Assembly (NCBI GenBank): GCA_947458585.1
Contig: CANGYY010000020.1
Span: 1-49,281, forward strand
Direction: 5' to 3'
Origin: Cyclobacteriaceae bacterium
GTDB lineage: Bacteria > Bacteroidota > Bacteroidia > Cytophagales > Cyclobacteriaceae
Length of the DNA stretch: 49,281 nt
Shown here in pieces: positions 7,610 to 15,392 of the stretch. Under the pieces are notes generated by a model. It searched no databases. It saw nothing but the letters and a program-made list of their open reading frames with translations, and was not told the DNA's origin. The position numbers were made by a program, and so were the translations under genes. Each line of letters starts with the position of its first letter. Position 1 is the first letter of the stretch.

Positions 7610-9388
7610 ATGAATGTAACCGCTTTAGATTGGGGCATTATTGCAGCCTTCTTTGTTATTTCTTTGGTGATCGGTCTAGCCTCTGCCAAAACCGCGGGCA
7701 GTTCGGCCAAGGAATTCTTTTTATCTGGAAGGAATATGCCCTGGTGGCTTTTGGGGGTCTCCATGGTGGCGACTACCTTTTCTGCTGACACGCCCAATTT
7801 GGTGACCGACATCGTTCGAAAAAATGGGGTAGCCGGCAACTGGGCCTGGTGGGCCTTTTTGCTCACGGGCATGCTCACCGTATTTGTGTATGCCAAGTTG
7901 TGGAGAAGATCCGAGGCTACTACTGATTTGGAGTTCTATGAAATGCGTTATTCGGGTAAGGGAGCGGCATTTTTGCGTGCTTTTCGTGCCATTTACTTAG
8001 GGGTGTTTTTTAATGTCGTCATCATGGCGACGGTCTCCCTGGCAGCCATCAAGATTGGTGGGGTGATGTTGGGCATGTCTCCCATTCAAACCTTGCTTAT
8101 TGCTTCAGTCGTAACCGTGGTTTACTCCTCTTTTGGAGGATTAAAAGGAGTGTTATTGACCGACTTTTTCCAGTTTTTCATTGCGATGATTGGTTCTTTT
8201 GGGGCAGCTTATTATGTGTTGGAATTGCCTGAAATTGGTTCGCTTCAGCAGCTGCTCAGCCATGAGGTGGTAGCGACCAAGTTGGACTTTGTTCCAGATT
8301 TTACAGACCCTAACATCTACATACCGCTCTTTATCATGCCAATTGCTATCCAATGGTGGGCTACCTGGTATCCGGGAGCGGAGCCTGGAGGAGGAGGGTA
8401 CATTGCCCAGCGGATGCTGTCTGCCAAGGATGAGAAAAACGCGATAGGTGCCACCCTTTTTTTTAATATTGCCCATTATGCCTTAAGACCTTGGCCCTGG
8501 ATCATTGTAGCCCTTGCCTCTTTGGTGGTCTTTCCAGAGGTTGCTGATTTGCAGGAAAAATTTCCACATATTCCTACGGACAAGTTGGGTGATGATTTGG
8601 CCTATCCTGCCATGCTTTCCTTCCTGCCTACTGGGATGGTCGGAATAGTCCTGGCTTCTTTGATTGCAGCGGTAATGTCTACGCTTTCTACGCACCTCAA
8701 CTGGGGCTCGAGTTACGTGGTGAATGATTTTTACTTGCGCTTTGTCAAGCCTGAGGCAAGTGACAAGGAGTTGGTATCTGTAGGAAGAATTTCTACGGTG
8801 TTGCTAATGGTCTTATCCTCTATTTTGGCTTTGGCACTTTCTTCAGCCTTGTCGGCTTTTGAGATTTTACTTCAAATTGGAGCAGGTACAGGCTTGATCT
8901 TTATTCTACGTTGGTTCTGGTGGAGAATCAATGCTTACACGGAAATTTCTGCCATGGCCATCTCCTTTGCCGTTGCGATCTTCTTTGAAGTCATCAATCC
9001 TAAAGTGGGTTGGATTGATATTCCAGTGGAGGCTTCCTACCTCAAGTTGGTCTATTCGGTATCCATCACTACGGTAGGCTGGTTGATCGTGACCTTCTTG
9101 ACTCAACCTGAAAAAGACGAGGTCTTGCTTTCCTTTTACCGAAAAGTTCAACCTGCATCTTTAGGTTGGCGAAAAGTACTGGATCGCTACCCAGCCGAGA
9201 AACAAGAAAAAGGAAGACTGGGAATGGAGATTGGCTTGATGCTCGTGGGCACGGTCATGGTCTATGCCGCCCTGTTTTCGACCGGATTTTTCATCTACGG
9301 AGAGATTGCCCAAGGGGTGATATCAGGAGCCATTGCCGTAGCAGGGGGCTTGTTTATCTTGCTTTCTTGGAAAAAGTTAAATTCCTAA
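7610..9388 (+). CDS. Sodium:solute symporter family transporter
   Basis: A polytopic inner-membrane protein of 592 aa with roughly 13-15 hydrophobic segments. It shows the sodium:solute symporter (SSS/SLC5) signature style: KEFFLSGRNMPWWLLGVSMVATTFSADTP near the N-terminus, SFGGLKGVLLTDFFQF, and LIAAVMSTLSTHLNWGSSYVVNDFY in the middle. A Trp/Gly-rich WWATWYPGAEPGGGG loop is also present. The frame opens 18 codons earlier, but MNVTALDWGIIAAFF starting right before the first membrane segment is the likely N-terminus. Substrate cannot be read from sequence. The divergent NahK-like kinase hints at an amino sugar or another phosphorylatable solute (inference). A strong terminator follows. Confidence 0.88.
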   Translation: MNVTALDWGIIAAFFVISLVIGLASAKTAGSSAKEFFLSGRNMPWWLLGVSMVATTFSADTPNLVTDIVRKNGVAGNWAWWAFLLTGMLTVFVYAKLWRRSEATTDLEFYEMRYSGKGAAFLRAFRAIYLGVFFNVVIMATVSLAAIKIGGVMLGMSPIQTLLIASVVTVVYSSFGGLKGVLLTDFFQFFIAMIGSFGAAYYVLELPEIGSLQQLLSHEVVATKLDFVPDFTDPNIYIPLFIMPIAIQWWATWYPGAEPGGGGYIAQRMLSAKDEKNAIGATLFFNIAHYALRPWPWIIVALASLVVFPEVADLQEKFPHIPTDKLGDDLAYPAMLSFLPTGMVGIVLASLIAAVMSTLSTHLNWGSSYVVNDFYLRFVKPEASDKELVSVGRISTVLLMVLSSILALALSSALSAFEILLQIGAGTGLIFILRWFWWRINAYTEISAMAISFAVAIFFEVINPKVGWIDIPVEASYLKLVYSVSITTVGWLIVTFLTQPEKDEVLLSFYRKVQPASLGWRKVLDRYPAEKQEKGRLGMEIGLMLVGTVMVYAALFSTGFFIYGEIAQGVISGAIAVAGGLFILLSWKKLNS

Positions 9389-9410
9389 TTAGTCCTTTTG
9401 AATTGATTTC

Positions 9411-9459
9411 AACTCCCTCTATTGACTCTTGTTGAGTTGGTGGAGGGAGTTATTTTTTT
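9411..9459 (+). terminator. Rho-independent terminator after the symporter
   Basis: AACTCCCTC (9411-9419) pairs with GAGGGAGTT (9443-9451), with a small internal ACTC/GAGT hairpin in the loop. A run of seven T follows. It separates the symporter from the convergent gldD. Confidence 0.8.
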
Positions 9460-9478
9460 CCTTCCCTTTCCTCTTTTT

Positions 9479-10063
9479 TTAGTTTCCTACCTTCTTTTCA
9501 AAAGTGACTGTATTGATTAGGTGAGCCAAATCGATCTTGATGTATTCGATTACGGGGGCTAAGGAATCGTTTTTAAGGGCAGTATTAAAGTACAGGGCCC
9601 CTCTAAGAAAATGGGTGGTGGAGTCGGTTACAAAAAACTGAAATTGGGTAGGAACTTCTCCCGTAAGTTCGGCCACTACTGCAGAATAACCATTTGGGGT
9701 GAGTATTACTACTTCTTCGATCCCGTAAGCCTTGATTTGATGCTTGGCAGTCAGGTTGAAAGCATCGTTGGACAGCACCTTGAAATCGGTGTTTTGGTCG
9801 ATTTTTTTGTAAGTCAGGTGGACTTTTGCTCCTAGCTTTTTATAGTTCAGATTGATCCACTCCTTTTCATTGAGGTTGAAGGAATCTGCTTCCACCTGGC
9901 TCTGTATAGAAAAATCAAACTGATAGGGATAGCCTTCCTCCAAGGTGCTGTACTCGTGTCTAGGCAGGTCGATGCGATTGTATCCCGGAGGCTTTGGTAG
10001 CCAGTTGGTTTCACAGGCAAAACAAACTAGGACAAGAAAGGCTAAGGGGAAGAATCGCTTCAT
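9479..10063 (-). CDS. gldD: Gliding motility lipoprotein GldD
   Basis: This 194-aa lipoprotein has a signal peptide ending in a lipobox-like CFAC with acyl-Cys at residue 17. It is followed by PKPPGYNRIDLPRHEY, the hallmark opening of GldD. In Flavobacterium johnsoniae GldD is needed for gliding and for T9SS function (family knowledge); it is envelope-anchored. Its usual partner gldE is not adjacent here. It lies 83 bp downstream of the hydroxyproline gene dadA on the same strand and might be read through, though no functional link is expected. Other T9SS clients and SprF-like proteins occur at 37-49 kb of this window. Confidence 0.88.
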   Translation of the reverse strand: MKRFFPLAFLVLVCFACETNWLPKPPGYNRIDLPRHEYSTLEEGYPYQFDFSIQSQVEADSFNLNEKEWINLNYKKLGAKVHLTYKKIDQNTDFKVLSNDAFNLTAKHQIKAYGIEEVVILTPNGYSAVVAELTGEVPTQFQFFVTDSTTHFLRGALYFNTALKNDSLAPVIEYIKIDLAHLINTVTFEKKVGN

Positions 10064-10146
10064 GACCTAAAAGTAGGTTTTGTAGCTGAATTCCTTGCCA
10101 CTTGAAGGTAATTTTCCCTGGGGTCCATGTTCATTAAATGTACCAA

Positions 10147-11394
10147 TTAGGCATACCTTCCCACCTCAAATCCCTTAATTTCCATGGAGGTGTCTTTCTG
10201 TTGGTGCAGCTCTGCTAGGATTTTGCCTGTGGCAGGAGCCAGCGAAATTCCCATCATGGAGTGTCCACTTCCTACCAGCACGTTGGAATAGTTGGGTGCA
10301 AATCCGATGTAGGGTAGGCCATCTGGGGAGCAGGGACGAAGTCCTTTCCAGATCTGTCCGTCCTCTGGGAAAGTGGCCTCAAAGTCAGGATAGTAACGAT
10401 TGATGGCTTCAAAAATACCCTTTACCCGGTTTTTATTGATTTGCTGGTTGGTGCCTGCAATTTCCATGGTGCCCCCAAAGCGGATTGTTTCTCCGTAGGG
10501 ACTTACTGCTACTTTTTGTTCGGTAAGGATGGTGGCTTGTTGGATTTCAGGCCTATTTTTTTGGATGAAGGAGTAGCCTTTTCCACCCATCATCGGAAGG
10601 GAGAATTGGAGCATGCGGGCGAGTTCGCCTGACCAAGATCCACCACAAAGCAGAATTTTTTCACAGTCGATTTTGCCTTTGTCCGTAAGGACCGCTTGTA
10701 CGGTGCTGCCGGACTTTTCAAAGCCGAGCACTTGGGTTTCGGTAAGGAATTTTACCCCTTTCTTTTCTAGGTAGTTCTTTAAAAAGCTATACAAGGCTCC
10801 CGGATCTAGGTGTGCATCTCCTGGGAATAGGACGGCACCACGCGCCTTCAGGTGTAGGTTAGGCTCTATTCGTTTGAGGTCTTCGGGGGTAAGAATCTCT
10901 GCATCCAACCCATACTTTCGTGCTAAATGAGCAAATTCCACCTCCTCCTTTTCCATGGATTCGGTTTGATAGGCCATCATGAGGCCCTTTTCTACCAAGG
11001 CAATGGAAGATTCAGGATGCTCCTGACGAAACTCTTGGTAGAGCGCCTTACTCAGTAGGCTGATGTTTTTGAGGTAAGGGATGGCCTTGTTGACTTGGCT
11101 GGGTGTGGCTGCCTTGAAGAAGAGGAGGCACCATTGGGCCAGTTTGAAATCCAGGCGAGGGTGGATGTAGAAAGGGCTTTTGGAAGAAAACATCCAGGAG
11201 ATGCCTTTGCTAATCATGCCAGGCGCAGCCAGAGGGATGATGTGGCTCGGCACGATCATGCCTGCATTGCCTGTGGAACAATTGTCCTTCAAGTCCGTTC
11301 GGTCAATCAAGGTCACCTCGACGCCTTCCTTTTGAAGGAAGTAGGCAGTAAATAAGCCGACGATTCCACCGCCGATCACAAGGGTTGGTTTCAT
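10147..11394 (-). CDS. FAD-dependent D-amino acid (D-hydroxyproline) dehydrogenase, DadA-like
   Basis: A 415-aa DAO-fold flavoprotein. The dinucleotide-binding GGGIVG lies at residues 8-13, followed by the acidic end of beta-2 (LIDR). Near the C-terminus are GLRPCSPDGLPYIGFAP and VGSGHSMMGISLAPATG, which cradle FAD. DadA-type enzymes oxidise D-amino acids to imino acids and pass electrons to the respiratory chain. Here it lies downstream of a hydroxyproline 2-epimerase, so oxidation of cis-4-hydroxy-D-proline to 1-pyrroline-4-hydroxy-2-carboxylate is the likely reaction (inference from context). It is the last gene of the cluster in transcription order and is preceded by a 19-bp hairpin. Confidence 0.85.
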   Translation of the reverse strand: MKPTLVIGGGIVGLFTAYFLQKEGVEVTLIDRTDLKDNCSTGNAGMIVPSHIIPLAAPGMISKGISWMFSSKSPFYIHPRLDFKLAQWCLLFFKAATPSQVNKAIPYLKNISLLSKALYQEFRQEHPESSIALVEKGLMMAYQTESMEKEEVEFAHLARKYGLDAEILTPEDLKRIEPNLHLKARGAVLFPGDAHLDPGALYSFLKNYLEKKGVKFLTETQVLGFEKSGSTVQAVLTDKGKIDCEKILLCGGSWSGELARMLQFSLPMMGGKGYSFIQKNRPEIQQATILTEQKVAVSPYGETIRFGGTMEIAGTNQQINKNRVKGIFEAINRYYPDFEATFPEDGQIWKGLRPCSPDGLPYIGFAPNYSNVLVGSGHSMMGISLAPATGKILAELHQQKDTSMEIKGFEVGRYA

Positions 11395-11411
11395 ATAAGA
11401 GGTTAGCTATT

Positions 11412-11455
11412 AGAGCCAAGAGGCAAGAAAATCTACTTTCTTGCTTCTTGGCTCT
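11412..11455. repeat. 19-bp inverted repeat (hairpin) between epimerase and dadA genes
   Basis: AGAGCCAAGAGGCAAGAAA (11412-11430) pairs with 11437-11455 at all positions but one G-T, around a 6-nt loop ATCTAC. No T-run follows in the direction of transcription (minus strand), so it is not a standard terminator. It may stabilise or process the mRNA, or be a dispersed intergenic repeat. Confidence 0.75.
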
Positions 11456-11461
11456 TGGTTC

Positions 11462-12466
11462 TTAAATCACTTGGAATCCATGTACGTAAGGATCGTCCTC
11501 GTCTAGGATGATGGTATTGTAACCATAGACTTTTGCCCAACCTTCGATGCTGGGGACGATAGCGGGTTTTCCTCCAATCAAAGTTTCTTCTTCTATGCGT
11601 CCGATAAACTTGGATCCGATAAAGCTTTCGTGGATAAACTCGTCTCCGGGCTTCAACCAGCCTTTGGCATACCATTGTGCCATGCGTGCCGAGGTGCCCG
11701 TTCCACAAGGGGAGCGGTCAATGGCTTTGTCTCCGTAGAACACGGCATTGCGTGCAGTGCTGCTTGGATCGAGGGTTTTTCCGGTCCAAAGGACATGGGA
11801 GAGACCTCTAATACGCTCGTGCTCGGGATGCACAAAGTCGTAGCGCTCGTTCATTTTTTGTCGGAGATTTCGAGCCATGGAGATCAGCTGCTCCGCTTTG
11901 AAGTGCTCAATTCCTGGGAAATTTTCCTGCGGATCGACGATGCAGTAGAAGTTGCCTCCATAGGCTACATCTACTTTAAGCGTACCCAATTCCTCGATTT
12001 CGATGTCTAGATTTTCTGCAGCGAGGTAACTTTTTACGTTGGTCAATTTGACTGATTTCACCTTATTTCCCTCTTGACGGTACTCTACCAAGACCAAGCC
12101 TGCCGGAGCCTCCATCCGAAGAAAACCCGGTGTTTTGGGGTGAATCAAGCCTTCTTCAATCGCAATGGTGATCGTGCCGATGGTGCCGTGTCCACACATG
12201 GGAAGGCAGCCGGAGGTTTCAATGAAAAGGATCGCAAAGTCATTCTCTGGATTGTGTGGGGGGAATAGCATGGAGCCCGACATCATGTCATGGCCCCGTG
12301 GTTCAAACATGAGGCCTGTTCGAATCCAATCCAGGTTGTCTAGAAAATATTGGCGTTTTTCGAGCATATTATCCCCTTTTAGAAAGGGTACTCCGCCTGA
12401 AACTACCCGTACAGGATTGCCACAGGTGTGGGCGTCGATGCAAGAAAAGGTGTGGCGTGAAGACAT
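11462..12466 (-). CDS. 4-hydroxyproline 2-epimerase (proline racemase family)
   Basis: A 334-aa member of the PLP-independent proline racemase superfamily. It carries both catalytic cysteines: Cys91 in MCGHGTIG and Cys254 in DRSPCGTGTSA. Two cysteines mean racemase/epimerase chemistry; trans-3-hydroxyproline dehydratases of the same family carry Thr at the second site. Neighbouring dadA-like, DapA-like and ketoglutarate semialdehyde dehydrogenase genes identify the substrate as trans-4-hydroxy-L-proline, converted to cis-4-hydroxy-D-proline. The start MSSRHTFSCIDAHTCGNPVR is typical. It is transcribed with its neighbours toward lower coordinates, with 67 bp and a hairpin before dadA. Confidence 0.9.
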   Translation of the reverse strand: MSSRHTFSCIDAHTCGNPVRVVSGGVPFLKGDNMLEKRQYFLDNLDWIRTGLMFEPRGHDMMSGSMLFPPHNPENDFAILFIETSGCLPMCGHGTIGTITIAIEEGLIHPKTPGFLRMEAPAGLVLVEYRQEGNKVKSVKLTNVKSYLAAENLDIEIEELGTLKVDVAYGGNFYCIVDPQENFPGIEHFKAEQLISMARNLRQKMNERYDFVHPEHERIRGLSHVLWTGKTLDPSSTARNAVFYGDKAIDRSPCGTGTSARMAQWYAKGWLKPGDEFIHESFIGSKFIGRIEEETLIGGKPAIVPSIEGWAKVYGYNTIILDEDDPYVHGFQVI

Positions 12467-12500
12467 TTTTTTGTGGGGTAGAATGATTAAATAAAATACA

Positions 12501-12694
12501 GTAGAAATAAGATGGAAATAAGGTAGAAATAGACTTCGCTTCGCTCAGTGAAATAAGTTAAGGATTTAGGTTTGATATAGATTCCGCTTCGCCTGCCTTC
12601 CGCAGACAGGCTTCGTGAAATAGGTTGAAATAGAAATTGGTGTTTATATTTCACCGAGCCGGTAGGCTCGGTTTATTTCTACTTTATTTCTACT
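12501..12694. repeat. Intergenic palindromic repeat element, copy A (11-bp units)
   Basis: The left part has units with an exact 11-bp step: GTAGAAATAAG (12501), ATGGAAATAAG (12512), GTAGAAATAG (12523). The right part has the same unit inverted: TTTATTTCTAC, TTTATTTCTAC, CTATTTCA (about 12672-12703). Between them lie an ACTTCGCTTCGCTCAGTGAAATA core, a CGCCTGCC...GACAGGC hairpin and a CCGAGCC/GGCTCGG hairpin. The inverted arrays give the whole element a MITE-like outline. The convergent end supplies the stop codon of the aldehyde dehydrogenase gene. Related copies lie at 14181-14339 and 44141-44270. Confidence 0.8.
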
Positions 12695-14143
12695 CTATTT
12701 CATAGTTACAATCCCATTCACTTGCCTCCAAATCCCAAGTGGATTGTGGTCCTGTAGGGCATCGGGTAACAGTCCGGAGGGCATGTCTTGAAAGGCGATG
12801 GGACGTGCAAAACGCTTGATGGCATAAGCCCCCACTGAGGTGCTATTGGGAGCTGTGGTAGCCGGGAACGGCCCGCCATGCTGCATGGCATGGCCTACTT
12901 CCACACCGGTAGGGGCACCCTTAAATAGGAGGCGACCACATTTTTCTTCAAGCAAGTTGATGAGGAAAAGTTGGGACTGCAGTTCCTCAGCCTCTGCCCA
13001 GACCGTAATAGTCAATTGGCCATGAAGCTGCTTGGCTACTTCCGCCAATTCCGCCACATCTTGATAAACGACCATCAGCGCAAAGGAACCGAATACTTCT
13101 TTTTGAAACTGTTTATCCTTCAACCAGTCGGCAACCTGGATTTCTGCCAAGGCGGCGCTGCCATTTAGGAGGTGTTTGGGATCTGCCACTTTTATCCAGC
13201 GCAGTTCTTCACGGGATTCCAAGTATTGAATGGAATCGTAGTAGGCTTGCGCGATTCCTGGATGGAGCATGGGAGCTGCTGCGATGCCTTTTAATTCTTC
13301 GATTAAAAGAGCTTCGAAGGCCTTGGCCTGGCTAGCAGGAACGAATATCAAACCCGGATTGGTGCAAAATTGCCCTACACCCAAGGTGAGGGATGCAATA
13401 AATGCCTTTGCTAGCGACTCGGTTTCTTGCGCAAGTTTGTTAGGGAAACAGAAGATTGGATTGACGGAGCCCATCTCAGCATACACGGGGATGGGTTCCT
13501 CCCGTTGGTTAGCCAACTGAAATAAGGCCATCCCTCCAGCATGTGAACCTGTAAATGCTACTGCTTTGGCAAGGGGGTGCTGTACCAAGGCTTGTCCTTC
13601 AGCAATTCCACCTTCCACATGAGTAAACAATCCAGCAGGAAGTCCAGATGCGGTCAATGCTTCTTGAATACATGCTGCCACTTTTCTGGAGGTTTCTGGA
13701 TGCGCAGGGTGTGCCTTGTAGATCAAAGAGCAACCTGCCGCCAAGGCGGAAATAGAGTCACCACCGGCGGTGGAAAATGCCAAGGGAAAATTACTTGCTC
13801 CAAAGACCACTACCGGGCCTAGTGGAGTTAAAAATCGGCGAATATCTGCTCTTGGAAGTGGACTTCGATCCGGTAGGGCAGGGTCGATGGTGGCTTCTAC
13901 CCAAGATCCTTCCTTCACCAGATTTGCAAACAGGCGAATTTGCCCTGTAGTCCTACCCAGCTCACCATTGATTCGCCCTTCTGGGAGATTGGATTCGCGT
14001 ACGGCTAGCGGTACTATTTCTGCCCGTTGGGATTCCAGAATATCGGCAAGTTTATCTAAAAAAGCCCCCTTTTCTTTGCCGGAAAGGTTTTTGTAGAATA
14101 GGAATGCTTCTTGGGCTACCTGAAAGATAGAATTGGTATTCAT
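12695..14143 (-). CDS. NADP-type 2-oxoglutarate semialdehyde (2,5-dioxovalerate) dehydrogenase
   Basis: A 482-aa aldehyde dehydrogenase. The oxyanion Asn lies in FGASNFPLAF (residue 118), the cofactor Lys in YKAHP (143), the general-base Glu in AEMGSVNP (223) and the catalytic Cys in GQFCTNPG (260). The GGDSISALAAGCSLIYKAHPAHP stretch and the EVGHAMQHGGPFPAT block near the C-terminus are typical of ketoglutarate semialdehyde dehydrogenases. The enzyme makes 2-oxoglutarate from the semialdehyde produced by the DapA-like deaminase, the last step of hydroxyproline breakdown. The final codons MK-stop run into repeat element A, and its 5' leader contains part of element B, so repeats enclose the gene on both sides. 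Confidence 0.88.
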   Translation of the reverse strand: MNTNSIFQVAQEAFLFYKNLSGKEKGAFLDKLADILESQRAEIVPLAVRESNLPEGRINGELGRTTGQIRLFANLVKEGSWVEATIDPALPDRSPLPRADIRRFLTPLGPVVVFGASNFPLAFSTAGGDSISALAAGCSLIYKAHPAHPETSRKVAACIQEALTASGLPAGLFTHVEGGIAEGQALVQHPLAKAVAFTGSHAGGMALFQLANQREEPIPVYAEMGSVNPIFCFPNKLAQETESLAKAFIASLTLGVGQFCTNPGLIFVPASQAKAFEALLIEELKGIAAAPMLHPGIAQAYYDSIQYLESREELRWIKVADPKHLLNGSAALAEIQVADWLKDKQFQKEVFGSFALMVVYQDVAELAEVAKQLHGQLTITVWAEAEELQSQLFLINLLEEKCGRLLFKGAPTGVEVGHAMQHGGPFPATTAPNSTSVGAYAIKRFARPIAFQDMPSGLLPDALQDHNPLGIWRQVNGIVTMK

Positions 14144-14180
14144 GGTGTATTGGATTTAGGGGAATTACTAGGGAAACAGG

Positions 14181-14339
14181 GTAGAAATACGGTGGAAATA
14201 CGGTTGAAATAACGTAGAAATAGAGTATTCAACCTGTATTTCAACCCTATTTCACGGAGCGAAGCGAAGTTCATTTCTATTGTATTTCTTTTTCTATTTC
14301 ACTGAGCGTAGCGAAGTGTATTTCCACACTATTTCTTTA
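14181..14339. repeat. Intergenic palindromic repeat element, copy B (11-bp units)
   Basis: Four units on an exact 11-bp step: GTAGAAATACG (14181), GTGGAAATACG (14192), GTTGAAATAAC (14203), GTAGAAATAG (14214). These are followed by inverted units (TATTTCAACCCTATTTCA) and two copies of the core TTTCAC[G/T]GAGCG[A/T]AGCGAAGT (about 14250-14271 and 14297-14318), separated by more TATTTC units. The last inverted unit contains the stop codon of the DapA-like gene (14337-14339). It fills the whole gap between that gene and the aldehyde dehydrogenase gene. Confidence 0.8.
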
Positions 14340-15227
14340 TAGTATCGGTCTATTTTTAATCCCGTCCGTGATTATTTTTTCAATTCTTGCGCGTTCTTCC
14401 CCGATCAGCGTCAAGCGAGGGGCGCGTACATGTTCGGAACCTATGCCGCAGTGCTGCTCGGCAAGTTTGATGTACTGCACCAACTTGGGATGAATGTCCA
14501 GTTCCAAAAGCGGTAAAAACCAACGGTAAATTTTGCGTGCTTCTTCGATTTTTCCTTCCTGAACCAAGTTGTAAATCACCACGGTCTCCTTCGGGAATGC
14601 ACACACTAAGCCTGCTACCCATCCTACAGCGCCCATGAGCAACTCTTCAAGAGCTAGGGTGTCTACGCCGCAAAGAATCTGGAAACGGTCACCAAATCGG
14701 TTGTACATACGGGTGACATTGGAGATGTCGCGGGTAGATTCTTTGATAGCTTGGATATTGGGGCAGTCTGCCAGTTCAGCAAACATGTCCAGAGTGACCA
14801 AAGTCTTGTAGTCTACCGGGTTGTTGTAGATCATCATAGGTAGTTTGGTGGAATTAGCCACCGCTTTGAAATAGGCGACTACCTCACGAGCATCTGCCCC
14901 ATAGCGCATGGGAGGCAGGATCATCAATCCAGAAGCACCGAGTTCCTCTGCCTTTTTGGCCCAGAATAGTGCGTCTTGTGTGGCGCCTTCTGCGATGTTC
15001 AGAATTACGGGTACGCGTCCGTTGACGTAGTTGACGGTTTCTCGAGTGAGCGTGATTTTTTCTTCTTGAGAGAGCACAGAGCTCTCACCCAGGGTTCCAC
15101 CTAGAATAATTCCATGCACTCCAGCCGCGAGTTGGGAGTCTAGGTTTTTGAAAAATAGATCCATGTCAAGACTGCCGTCTGCATGAAATTTAGTGGTTAC
15201 TGCGGGGAATACGCCTTTCCAGTTCAT
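14337..15227 (-). CDS. DapA-family lyase, probable 1-pyrroline-4-hydroxy-2-carboxylate deaminase
   Basis: A 296-aa TIM-barrel protein of the dihydrodipicolinate synthase/N-acetylneuraminate lyase superfamily. The Schiff-base lysine lies in IQAIKEST (Lys162), the conserved tyrosine in IYNNP (Tyr134) and the substrate loop in GGTLGESSVLS (43-53). Clustered with a hydroxyproline epimerase, a D-amino acid dehydrogenase and a ketoglutarate semialdehyde dehydrogenase, it most likely performs the deaminating dehydration of pyrroline-4-hydroxy-2-carboxylate to 2-oxoglutarate semialdehyde. A true lysine-pathway DapA is less likely given this context. It is the first gene of the cluster, divergent from the AraC regulator. 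Confidence 0.85.
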   Translation of the reverse strand: MNWKGVFPAVTTKFHADGSLDMDLFFKNLDSQLAAGVHGIILGGTLGESSVLSQEEKITLTRETVNYVNGRVPVILNIAEGATQDALFWAKKAEELGASGLMILPPMRYGADAREVVAYFKAVANSTKLPMMIYNNPVDYKTLVTLDMFAELADCPNIQAIKESTRDISNVTRMYNRFGDRFQILCGVDTLALEELLMGAVGWVAGLVCAFPKETVVIYNLVQEGKIEEARKIYRWFLPLLELDIHPKLVQYIKLAEQHCGIGSEHVRAPRLTLIGEERARIEKIITDGIKNRPIL

Positions 15228-15392
15228 CGGATATCAGTTTGTGCCAAAGGTGGCGGGGTGAAACATTTATTCTTCAAAAATAGCATTTGCCAGCACTAAA
15301 TTCTTTTCCTGAATTAATCCATATACATACTATATTGATCAAAATTGTTCGGTTAAGGTTGCAATGACTTTAATTTTATACCAATTTTAGTC
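15228..15392. promoter_or_regulatory. Divergent control region, hydroxyproline genes / AraC regulator
   Basis: A 165-bp AT-rich gap between divergent genes. On the minus strand a TATTTTTG -7 box (15275-15282) sits 47 bp upstream of the DapA-like start, without a clear -33 TTG. A TTGATCAA palindrome (15335-15342) and dense AT tracts lie nearer the regulator. AraC-family regulators commonly bind such shared regions; no operator can be fixed by eye. Confidence 0.4.

Noticed and set aside
12501..14339. The arrays of short units could be mistaken for a CRISPR.
   Set aside because: Units are 11 bp without spacers of 30-40 bp, are present in both orientations, and no cas gene is nearby.
14337..15227. 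DapA of lysine biosynthesis, linked to lysC and asd in this window.
   Set aside because: It is embedded in hydroxyproline catabolic genes under a divergent AraC regulator; lysine-pathway membership is less likely.
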